DNA from: a bacterium
GTDB lineage: Bacteria; Eremiobacterota; Eremiobacteria; Baltobacterales; Baltobacteraceae
Direction: 5' to 3'
Length of the DNA stretch: 7,357 bases
Assembly: GCA_021784715.1 (NCBI GenBank)
Contig: JAJYHP010000183.1
Coordinates: 640-7,996, forward strand
The translations under genes were made by a program, and so were the position numbers. Below, in pieces: positions 1-5,509 of the stretch. The notes beneath the pieces are model-generated. The model ran no database searches. It was given only the letters and a program-made list of their open reading frames with translations, and was not told where the DNA came from. Position 1 is the first letter of the stretch. The number at the start of each line of letters is the position of its first letter.

Positions 1-675
1 GTTTTTTGAAAACGCCGCCGTCACGCCGATAGGATCGTTGTAGGCACGTTCCATCGCCGCGCGATCTTTCCGAAGGTCGACGCCAAGCAGAAGGAGATCG
101 TGCGGCGCGAGAGCGCCGCCGATCGCGCGCAGGAGATCGTGGCCTCGGCGGCCGGGATAATTCCCGAGGTTCGAGCCCAAGAACAGCGCGAGCGTTGCCG
201 GCCGTCGCGATACTTCGGCAAGAACTTGGAAATAGTCGCCCGCGAGTGCATCGACGACAAGCGATGGGTAGCTCTCGAGTAATTGCGCGGCAGCGGCGCG
301 TAGCGCTTCGAGTGAAATGTCGATCGCCGTATAAACGACGCTACCGTAATTTGCGATCGCCGCCTCGATGAGCATCCGCGTTTTCTCGGAGCTCCCGCTC
401 CCGAGTTCGAGCAGGTGCGGCGACGGCCCGAGACTCGCAACGATCTTCGACGCATGACGCTCCAAGAGCAGGCGCTCGCGCCGAGGCAGGTCGTACTCGG
501 GGAGCAACACGATCGCCTCGAAGAGCGCGGAGCCCAGCGCGTCGTAAAGGTATTTCGAGGGAATCGATTTTTGCGTCGCACGCAGACCGTGAAGAACGTC
601 GCGCTCGAAATCTTCGGCCGTATGATTCTCCCAAATGCGCTCGCTATATCGGTCGCCGAACTCCACGGAGATCAC
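1..675 (-). CDS. egtD: EgtD-type L-histidine N-alpha-methyltransferase, 3' end cut by window edge
   Basis: This is a SAM-dependent methyltransferase of the EgtD family (Methyltransf_33), which trimethylates the alpha-amino group of histidine to hercynine, the first step to ergothioneine. The visible 225 residues lack a stop; the family is about 320 residues, so roughly the last 95 are missing. Family landmarks are in order: PSKYLYDALGSALFE (39-53), LPEYDLPRRE (58-67), the SAM-binding LELGSGSSEKTR (89-100), AIDIS (117-121), LFLGSNLGNYPG (164-175), LLGVDLRKD (196-204) and AYNDPIGVTAAF (211-222). Asn172 and Tyr212 align by motif with the histidine-binding Asn and Tyr of mycobacterial EgtD (inference). 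The C-terminal Glu/Ser substrate residues lie outside the window. The GTG start is chosen because GGAG sits 8 bases upstream and GTGA overlaps the permease stop. The gene is therefore probably translationally coupled to the permease. A related methyltransferase with another amino acid substrate cannot be excluded. Confidence 0.85.
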   Translation of the reverse strand, partial: MISVEFGDRYSERIWENHTAEDFERDVLHGLRATQKSIPSKYLYDALGSALFEAIVLLPEYDLPRRERLLLERHASKIVASLGPSPHLLELGSGSSEKTRMLIEAAIANYGSVVYTAIDISLEALRAAAAQLLESYPSLVVDALAGDYFQVLAEVSRRPATLALFLGSNLGNYPGRRGHDLLRAIGGALAPHDLLLLGVDLRKDRAAMERAYNDPIGVTAAFSKN

Positions 676-2075
676 GGTTTCGGCTCCGGCCGCAGCAACG
701 AGCGGTGAAAACCGTAGAGAAAATAGACCGCGAGACCGACGACGAACCACGCCGCAAAACGCAACCAGGTGGGCAACGACAGCCCCGTGATGAGATAGAT
801 GCAGCCGAGAGCTCCCAAAACCGTAAAGAGCGGTGCGAGCGGGGCACGGAACGGGCGCGGCGCGTCAGGTTCGACGATGCGTAAAACCAAGACGCCGGCA
901 CAGACGATGGCGAAGGCCGAGAGCGTGCCGATATTCACGAAATCCAGCAGCGTCGAGAGCGGCAACACCGCTGCCAGGACGGCGACGATGACGCCCGTGA
1001 TGACGGTCATGCGAGCCGGCGTTCGAAAGACCGGGTGGATACGCGCGACGCCCGGCGGCAGCATGCGATCTCGCGCCATCACGTAGAAAATACGGATCTG
1101 CCCCAGCAGCGACGTGAGCATCACCGTCGTATTGCCGGCGACGCCGCCGAGGGCAACGACGGCATAGATGACGTTATCGTGCGAGACGTTTCCCAGAGCG
1201 TCGAGCATCGCGGCGCCCTCGGAGAGGCGCCCGTACGGCATCGCCCCCACCGTTGCGTACGCAATCGCCACGTAGAGTAGCCCGCCGATCGCAAGTGCGA
1301 GGAGAATGCCGATCGGCACGTGTCGTTTCGGTTCATGCGCTTCTTCGGAGGCAACCGTTACGGTATCGAAGCCGATGTAGGCGTAAAAGACCAGCGCCGT
1401 GCCGGCAACGATGCCATGCCAGCCATGGGGTGCGAACGGCGTGAGGTTTGCTGCATGGACGCCCGGCAGAACCACCGCAAGGAAGATCAGCATCGAAAGC
1501 ACCTGAAAGATAACGAGTGCCCCGTTGATGCGGGCGGATTCGCGAATACCGACCGCCACCAGGGCGGCAATTGCAAGCGTGATGAGCGCCGCGATGAGAT
1601 CGAACTGCGGATGCGCCGTAAAGACATTCGCTTCGCGCGCCCACGGCGGCAGAACGATGCCGGCTTTCGCCAATAAATGGCCGGCGTATTGGGACCACGA
1701 CGAAGCGGTCGGCGCAACCGATAGCCCGTACTCGAGAATGAGATCCCAGCCGATCACCCACGCCACGAACTCGCCGAGCGTTGCGTAGGCGTAGGTGTAA
1801 GCACTTCCCGCGATCGGAACCATCGATGCGAATTCGGCGTAACAGAGCGCGACGCAGAGACTGACGAGTCCGGAGAAGAGGTAGGCGAGTATGACCGCCG
1901 GCCCGGCGACGTGCGCGCCCGCACCGATCGTCGGAAAAATTCCGCCGAGCATCGTGCCGAGGCCGATTGCGGTGAGTGCGGGCCATCCGAGCGCACGACG
2001 AAGCTTCGGCCCATCGCTCTGCACGGAATCGCGAGCGATCGGTTGTCGCGCGAGCAATTGTCGGAAGCGACTCAT
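672..2075 (-). CDS. APC-superfamily amino acid permease (CAT/YfnA-like)
   Basis: This is an inner-membrane amino acid transporter of 467 residues with about twelve hydrophobic segments, the usual size for bacterial APC permeases. Diagnostic stretches are the TM1 glycine motif GLGTMLGGIF (38-47), CYAEFASMVPIAGSAYTYAY (78-97), IGWDLILEY (108-116) and AYIGFDTVTVASEEAHEPKR (232-251). These are typical of the cationic amino acid transporter branch. The TM1 motif appears one residue shorter than the common GIGAxIGxGIF form. Substrate cannot be read from sequence; histidine, or another substrate useful to the co-transcribed EgtD-like enzyme, is a reasonable guess. The stop overlaps the next start as GTGA. 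The start at 2075 is fixed upstream by an in-frame TAG at 2091-2093. No clear Shine-Dalgarno site precedes it. Its whole upstream region is the MITE-like element, so current expression must come from a promoter within that element or read through it. Confidence 0.92.
   Translation of the reverse strand: MSRFRQLLARQPIARDSVQSDGPKLRRALGWPALTAIGLGTMLGGIFPTIGAGAHVAGPAVILAYLFSGLVSLCVALCYAEFASMVPIAGSAYTYAYATLGEFVAWVIGWDLILEYGLSVAPTASSWSQYAGHLLAKAGIVLPPWAREANVFTAHPQFDLIAALITLAIAALVAVGIRESARINGALVIFQVLSMLIFLAVVLPGVHAANLTPFAPHGWHGIVAGTALVFYAYIGFDTVTVASEEAHEPKRHVPIGILLALAIGGLLYVAIAYATVGAMPYGRLSEGAAMLDALGNVSHDNVIYAVVALGGVAGNTTVMLTSLLGQIRIFYVMARDRMLPPGVARIHPVFRTPARMTVITGVIVAVLAAVLPLSTLLDFVNIGTLSAFAIVCAGVLVLRIVEPDAPRPFRAPLAPLFTVLGALGCIYLITGLSLPTWLRFAAWFVVGLAVYFLYGFHRSLLRPEPKP
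684..687 (-). promoter_or_regulatory. Ribosome binding site of the egtD-like gene
   Basis: On the minus strand GGAG lies 8 bases before the GTG at 675. It is inside the last codons of the permease gene and supports GTG 675 as the true start, with no ATG nearby in frame. Confidence 0.6.
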
Positions 2076-2116
2076 CGTCGGCGCGCTTCGCTAGGAGTTC
2101 GTCTGACTTTGGCCAT
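2072..2116 (-). CDS. Possible arginine-rich leader peptide ahead of the permease
   Basis: A 14-codon reading frame starts with ATG at 2116 inside the MITE-like element and encodes MAKVRRTPSEARRR. It ends in a TGA that overlaps the permease ATG as ATGA. Five of 14 residues are Arg. The overlap could couple translation to the permease, which itself has no visible ribosome binding site. The leader has only a weak GGA about 8 bases upstream. In GC-rich DNA a short Arg-rich frame arises easily by chance, so this is tentative. Confidence 0.2.
   Translation of the reverse strand: MAKVRRTPSEARRR
2094..2109 (+). repeat. Left terminal inverted repeat of the MITE-like element
   Basis: GGAGTTCGTCTGACTT pairs with the right repeat at 2241-2256 with one mismatch (C against T at the seventh base). 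It is preceded by TA. Confidence 0.7.
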
Positions 2117-2176
2117 TGTCGGATCCAGCATCGAATTTTGTTCGAAAACGAGGCGCGAAGAGGGAGCGAAGCCGTA

Positions 2177-2202
2177 ACTTCGTGACCGATGAGCAACGAA
2201 GT
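2177..2202. repeat. Small inverted repeat in the centre of the MITE-like element
   Basis: ACTTCGT (2177-2183) and ACGAAGT (2196-2202) are perfect 7-base inverted repeats separated by 12 bases. They could form an apical or alternative hairpin, overlapping the base of the long palindrome by two bases. No U-tract follows on either strand, so it does not look like a standard intrinsic terminator. Confidence 0.4.
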
Positions 2203-2240
2203 ATTCGGACAAAAGGCGGTCTGGAGGCGGGAATGCGCCG

Positions 2241-2256
2241 AAGTCAGACAAACTCC
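2241..2256 (-). repeat. Right terminal inverted repeat of the MITE-like element
   Basis: Read on the minus strand this is GGAGTTTGTCTGACTT, preceded by TA at 2258-2257. That TA plus the first G of the repeat form the TAG stop of the lytic transglycosylase gene. Confidence 0.7.
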
Positions 2257-2990
2257 TACAGTCGGAAAAGAATCCGCCCGCGTCGCTCGTACGCGCGCAT
2301 CTTATCCCATCGATAGCGAATCAATGCGATATATTGTACGGTCTCGGCATACGGTGGAATGCCGCGATATGCAAGCACCGCACCGGGCCCGGCGTTATAT
2401 GCTGCCAAGGCAAGCGCGTAGGGCGAGCCAACCGGCGCTCCGACGCCCTTCATGCGATATCGATCGACGTAACCGCCGAGTAGCCGCGCCGATGCGCGGA
2501 TCGATGCATACGGATCGAACGGATCGAGCCCGACCTCCGCAGCGGTTCCCGGCATGAATTGACCGATGCCGATCGCGCCCGACGAGGAAAGCGCGTAAGG
2601 GTCGTAAGCAGATTCTTGCAGCAGCGTCGCAGCGAGAAAGAGCGGCGGCAACGCGTTTTCACGCGCGGCGCGTTGCGTACTTATCGCAAGGTAGAGGGCC
2701 GCAACTGCATCGATCCGCGGATTATCGGCGAGGATCGCGCGTGCGATTGCGAGCGAATCGTGACGAACGGTGCCGCCGTTTCGCACGAGATCTCCGCCTG
2801 CGAGCCCATGCAGCAGACGATGGCGCGGCCAACTTAAGATCGCATTAACTAACGGCACGTCGAATCGATGCATTCGAGTACGGGGTTGCGCCCGGTGCCA
2901 GGAGAACGCACTACATGCACACAAAAGCGTCAACGCTATCGGCGTCGCGCGAGCGAGAAGGGAACGCAACCATGAATATCGTCGGCGCAT
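2256..2990 (-). CDS. Secreted lytic murein transglycosylase (SLT domain)
   Basis: This 244-residue protein cleaves the MurNAc-GlcNAc bond of peptidoglycan outside the cytoplasmic membrane. An N-terminal basic stretch and hydrophobic core (about 1-28) form a signal peptide. LCAC at 23-26 could be a lipobox with Cys26 lipidated, though Cys at -2 is unusual, and signal peptidase I cleavage nearby is equally possible. The goose-type SLT fold spans about 112-235: LLQESAYDP with catalytic Glu126, SSGAIGIGQFMPGTA (136-150) and AYNAGPG (197-203). Residues 40-110 match nothing I recognise. The start at 2990 has GAGGA 9 bases upstream (3000-3004) but overlaps the divergent gene by 19 bases. A TTG at 2969 would avoid the overlap but has no ribosome site. 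The stop TAG is made by the TA target and first G of the MITE-like element. Without the element a TAG would arise at the same codon, so the protein is probably not truncated. Confidence 0.88.
   Translation of the reverse strand: MRRRYSWLRSLLARATPIALTLLCACSAFSWHRAQPRTRMHRFDVPLVNAILSWPRHRLLHGLAGGDLVRNGGTVRHDSLAIARAILADNPRIDAVAALYLAISTQRAARENALPPLFLAATLLQESAYDPYALSSSGAIGIGQFMPGTAAEVGLDPFDPYASIRASARLLGGYVDRYRMKGVGAPVGSPYALALAAYNAGPGAVLAYRGIPPYAETVQYIALIRYRWDKMRAYERRGRILFRL
2957..2962 (+). promoter_or_regulatory. Ribosome binding site of the His-box membrane protein gene
   Basis: GAAGGG ends 9 bases before ATG 2972. It favours that start over the in-frame ATG at 2915, which would add a hydrophilic 19-residue leader and lie deep inside the transglycosylase gene. 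Confidence 0.55.
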
Positions 2991-3505
2991 TACTGGTCGT
3001 CCTCGTTATCGGCGATCTCGCTTCGACCTTCTTCTACCACGTTCCGCAGCATCTTTGGTTCACGTTACACTTGCGCACCCATCACGACCGCCGTCGTTCC
3101 TATTGGGATCACGCCGTTCTTTCCCGCGATCCGGCGATTCTACTCGACGGGTTCCTAGGAGCGCTGCCCTACCTCATCGTCGCCGCCTTTGCCGCACGGC
3201 TCTCCTGGGAAGGAGTCCTCCTTGGACTCCTCCTCGGCCAGCTTCACGTTTGGTGGCGGCATACCACCGAACTCGGCTGGAAGAGCCCTCGCTGGCTGCA
3301 AGCAACCCTTCGCCCTCTTCAGGTCGTCCTTCCCGAGGATCATGACGGCCACCACCGAAACCCCGAGATCGAGTTCGGCGACATCTTCCGCTTTTACGAT
3401 GCTCCGGCTCGAGCGCTCATCAGCCTTCTCGCCCCGACCAGCCGCCGCACCCGCAACGCGTCGACGCGACGTCGGCGAGCGAAAAGGATACCGGTGCGCG
3501 CCTAA
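2972..3505 (+). CDS. Small His-box membrane protein, fatty acid hydroxylase/sterol desaturase superfamily
   Basis: This 177-residue integral membrane protein carries a likely di-iron histidine cluster: YHVPQH (22-27), HLRTHH (33-38), H47, HVWWRH (92-97) and DHDGHHR (123-129). The last is followed by FGDIFRFYD (135-143), which resembles the box-and-tail order HxxHH...G(D/E)xFxFWD of the fatty acid hydroxylase superfamily. Hydrophobic segments lie near 2-21 and 58-91. Members use O2 to hydroxylate or desaturate lipids, sterols or carotenoids at the membrane; the substrate here cannot be assigned. It is much shorter than typical 250-300-residue members and nearer the size of carotenoid hydroxylases, though its motifs do not match CrtZ well. 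The C-terminus (157-177) is strongly Arg/Lys-rich and probably lies on the cytoplasmic face. It sits 10 bases upstream of the lipid-type glycosyltransferase, presumably in one transcript. The family assignment is moderate; the oxygenase role is inferred. Confidence 0.7.
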   Translation: MNIVGALLVVLVIGDLASTFFYHVPQHLWFTLHLRTHHDRRRSYWDHAVLSRDPAILLDGFLGALPYLIVAAFAARLSWEGVLLGLLLGQLHVWWRHTTELGWKSPRWLQATLRPLQVVLPEDHDGHHRNPEIEFGDIFRFYDAPARALISLLAPTSRRTRNASTRRRRAKRIPVRA

Positions 3506-3506
3506 C

Positions 3507-3512
3507 GGGGAG
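3507..3512 (+). promoter_or_regulatory. Ribosome binding site of the glycosyltransferase gene
   Basis: GGGGAG lies immediately after the upstream stop and 3 bases before ATG 3516. Together with the SDTGGGH motif right after the start, it fixes the start at 3516. An in-frame open extension back to 3189 overlaps the upstream gene in another frame and has no family resemblance. Confidence 0.55.
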
Positions 3513-3515
3513 ATA

Positions 3516-4706
3516 ATGGCAAAGCGCGCACTCTTTCTTATTTCGGATACCGGCGGTGGCCACCGCAGCGCCAGCAATGCAATTTGCGCGGCGCTCGACG
3601 AACTCACCGACCCTTCGTTCGAACACCGCATCGACGACGTTGCGGCGCACTGCGCGTTTCCGCTGACCCAACTGGGGCTCGGATACAGCATGGCGCTGCG
3701 CTACGCCCCGCCCGTTTACGGCGCGCTCTATTATGCGACCAACGGTCGACGCCGCTATCGCGCCCTGGTGCGTTTTTGCGAGCCGCTCTATCGCGAGCGG
3801 CTCCGCAATCTTTTCCTTGAATATCGTCCCGACGTCATCGTCTCGGTTCACCCGTTACTCAATCATGCCGCGCTCCGCGCGCGCGCCGACGCCGGCCTCA
3901 ACCACATTCCCATCGTGACGGTGATCACCGACCTCGGGAAAGTTCACGAGTCCTGGCTGACCCCCGATGCCGATGCGATCGTCGTTCCCGCCCGCGAAGT
4001 CTACCTCCGCGCGCTCTCGCGCGGCGTCTCACCGGCGCGCCTTCGTTGGCTCGGTCACCCGATCCATCCGAAATTCGACGATGTCGTCGGGACCAAACCG
4101 GAACTGCGCCGCGAACTCGGGCTCCCGCAACAGGCATCGATCGTCATGCTGATGGCAGGCGGCGAAGGCGGCGGCAAATTGATGACCACGGCGATCGCCC
4201 TGGCGAAAGCGCACCTTCCGGTCGAACTCGTCGTCGTCTGCGGGCGCAACGAAGCGCTCCGCGAACGCCTCGCAGAACTCGCACCGAGCCTTCCGACACC
4301 GATGCATCTGCTCGGATTCACCGATCAGATCCCCGAATATTTCCGCGCCGTCGATCTGCTCGTCACCAAAGCCGGCCCGGGCTCGCTCGCCGAAGCGAAC
4401 GCAGCACAATTGCCGGTCGTCGTTTACGATTACGTTCCGGGACAAGAGCGCGGGAACGTCGATTTCGTGCGAAAGAACGGTCTCGGCGAAGTCGCTCTTC
4501 ACGGAGCGGCTCAGGTGGTCGCCGCAGTCGAGCGCATGATCTCCGACCCGGCGCGCCTGGTGCAGATTCGCATTCGCCAAGAAGAGGTTGCACCGAAGGC
4601 ATCCTCGCGCCGCATCGCCGCGCTCATCTCGCAGATCGCCGTCGACGGAACGATTCCCGCCGACGATTCACCGTTCGCTCCGCAACTCCAACTCGCCGCA
4701 CTCTAA
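3516..4706 (+). CDS. MGDG synthase/UgtP-like GT28 lipid glycosyltransferase
   Basis: This 396-residue GT-B glycosyltransferase matches the layout of plant MGDG synthases and bacterial diacylglycerol glucosyltransferases, which move a sugar from a UDP-sugar to diacylglycerol at the inner face of the membrane. The N-terminal half has ISDTGGGHRSASNAI (9-23), whose His is conserved in the family, then RPDVIVSVHPL and VITDLG (136-141). The C-terminal half has MAGGEGGGK, VVCGRN, LLGFTDQIPEYF and the donor-binding TKAGPGSLAEANA (284-296) with YDYVPGQERGNVDFV (303-317). That last block is almost diagnostic for the MGDG-synthase family rather than MurG. The substrate sugar and acceptor are not readable. 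Given the His-box hydroxylase upstream, a hydroxylated lipid or carotenoid acceptor is possible, but ordinary diacylglycerol is the default. Its 3' end faces the dehydrogenase gene across 32 bases with no obvious intrinsic terminator. Confidence 0.9.
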   Translation: MAKRALFLISDTGGGHRSASNAICAALDELTDPSFEHRIDDVAAHCAFPLTQLGLGYSMALRYAPPVYGALYYATNGRRRYRALVRFCEPLYRERLRNLFLEYRPDVIVSVHPLLNHAALRARADAGLNHIPIVTVITDLGKVHESWLTPDADAIVVPAREVYLRALSRGVSPARLRWLGHPIHPKFDDVVGTKPELRRELGLPQQASIVMLMAGGEGGGKLMTTAIALAKAHLPVELVVVCGRNEALRERLAELAPSLPTPMHLLGFTDQIPEYFRAVDLLVTKAGPGSLAEANAAQLPVVVYDYVPGQERGNVDFVRKNGLGEVALHGAAQVVAAVERMISDPARLVQIRIRQEEVAPKASSRRIAALISQIAVDGTIPADDSPFAPQLQLAAL

Positions 4707-4738
4707 GCGCGTCGAATCGATGCGACACCGCAGGGAAT

Positions 4739-5509
4739 CTATCGTTCGACCAACCGGCGCGAGATACGCAGCAACATCGCGCGCGGCGTAATTTTCGGCG
4801 AGAACGCGAGCGCGGCGTTCATCACTCCGGGAATCACGATGCGCTTTCCGCGTTTCCATCCCTCGTAACCGGCGCGCGCAACCATCGTCGCGTCGGCAAG
4901 CGGTTGCATCGAGAGGAGCGGCGTTCCCTCCATTTTTGCGCGAGTAAAGAACGCGGTCTTCGTCGCACCCGGGCAGAGACAGCTCACCGTGACGCCGCTT
5001 CCGCGAGCCTCCTCCCAGAGCGCTTCGGAGAGCGAGAGAACGAAGGCTTTGCTCGCGTAATAGGTCGCCATCAGCGGCCCGGGCAGAAACGCCGCCGTCG
5101 ATGCCACGTTGATGACGCCGCCGCTGCGCGCGGCGAGCATCGCCGGAAGGTAGCGACGCGTTAAGCGCGCGAGCGCCAGCACGTCGAGCCGAATCTCGCC
5201 GACGATGTCGTCCTCCGGGAGTTCGTCGTAGCGCCCGTTGTTGGCGAAGCCGGCGTTGTTCACCAAGAGATCGCAGCGCGGGATCGCGGCGGTGAGTTCG
5301 GCGATGCTTTCATCGAGGGTAAGGTCGACGGCGACGCACGTTACCGCAACGCCGTGCTTTTCCCGTATATCGGTGGCGATGAACTCGAGCCGCTCGCGCG
5401 AGCGCGCAACGAGCACGCAATCATAGCCCTCTGCGGCCAGAATGCGGGCGAATTCCAACCCGATTCCGCCGGAAGCACCGGTAATCAGTGCGAGCGGACG
5501 ACCGCTCAC
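4739..5509 (-). CDS. Short-chain dehydrogenase/reductase
   Basis: This is a classical NAD(P)-dependent SDR of 256 residues, normal length. It has TGASGGIG (10-17) for the cofactor, VDL (61-63), NNAG (84-87), Ser137 in NVASTAAF and the YxxxK pair Tyr150/Lys154 in YYASKAF, then CPGATKTAF (179-187). Arg36 in VARSRERL suggests NADP(H) preference (inference from family rules). The tetrad Asn usually found in an NVxAL context is Asp109 in LDVLAL here. The subfamily resembles DltE/YqjQ-like oxidoreductases acting on lipophilic or unknown carbonyls; no substrate can be named. GTG 5509 is chosen because it gives the usual SDR N-terminus and a GTGA overlap with the upstream stop. An in-frame ATG at 5548 would add 13 residues and overlap the hydrolase by 43 bases. 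It is the last gene of the leftward kinase-hydrolase-dehydrogenase transcript. Confidence 0.9.
   Translation of the reverse strand: MSGRPLALITGASGGIGLEFARILAAEGYDCVLVARSRERLEFIATDIREKHGVAVTCVAVDLTLDESIAELTAAIPRCDLLVNNAGFANNGRYDELPEDDIVGEIRLDVLALARLTRRYLPAMLAARSGGVINVASTAAFLPGPLMATYYASKAFVLSLSEALWEEARGSGVTVSCLCPGATKTAFFTRAKMEGTPLLSMQPLADATMVARAGYEGWKRGKRIVIPGVMNAALAFSPKITPRAMLLRISRRLVER

Larger units (their letters stand above)
2092..2258. mobile_element. MITE-like near-palindromic element with TA-flanked terminal inverted repeats
   Basis: The ends are TAGGAGTTCGTCTGACTT (2092-2109) and, on the opposite strand, TAGGAGTTTGTCTGACTT (2258-2241): 17 of 18 positions match. The similarity continues inward across 2092-2149 against 2258-2201, giving 46 matches, 11 mismatches and two single-base gaps by hand alignment. 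The whole unit can thus fold into one long hairpin with a roughly 50-base central region. Outer TA dinucleotides on both sides are what IS630/Tc1-mariner transposases leave as target duplications (established for those families). The element has no transposase or other convincing gene. An inner motif TTTTGTTCGAAAAC (2136-2149) is mirrored by TTTTGTCCGAATAC (minus strand, 2214-2201) and resembles the terminal repeat core. A non-mobile structured RNA or a bidirectional terminator are the alternatives. Confidence 0.6.

Noticed and set aside
21..581. A 186-codon minus-strand frame rich in Arg and Ser
   Set aside because: It is a frame shadow of the EgtD-like gene, whose own frame holds all family motifs but has no stop within the window.
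1333..2196. A 287-codon minus-strand frame across the permease and the MITE-like element
   Set aside because: It is a shifted frame of the permease with Arg/Ser-rich composition and no domain.
2259..2330. Truncation of the transglycosylase by the element
   Set aside because: The protein extends past the SLT core and a TAG would be formed at the same codon without the element.
3189..3515. Extension of the glycosyltransferase frame upstream to an ATG at 3189
   Set aside because: It overlaps the His-box gene in another frame, has no family similarity, and the GGGGAG site plus the SDTGGGH motif place the start at 3516.
4711..4726. Near-palindrome GTCGAATCGATGCGAC between the convergent genes as a terminator
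   Set aside because: Two mismatches, almost no loop and no T-run. A 13-base match to 2859-2871 is within chance for TCGA-rich sequence.
4046..5164. A 372-codon Arg-rich plus-strand frame
   Set aside because: It crosses the glycosyltransferase in another frame and runs antisense into the dehydrogenase; it has no recognisable motif and Arg-rich shadow composition.
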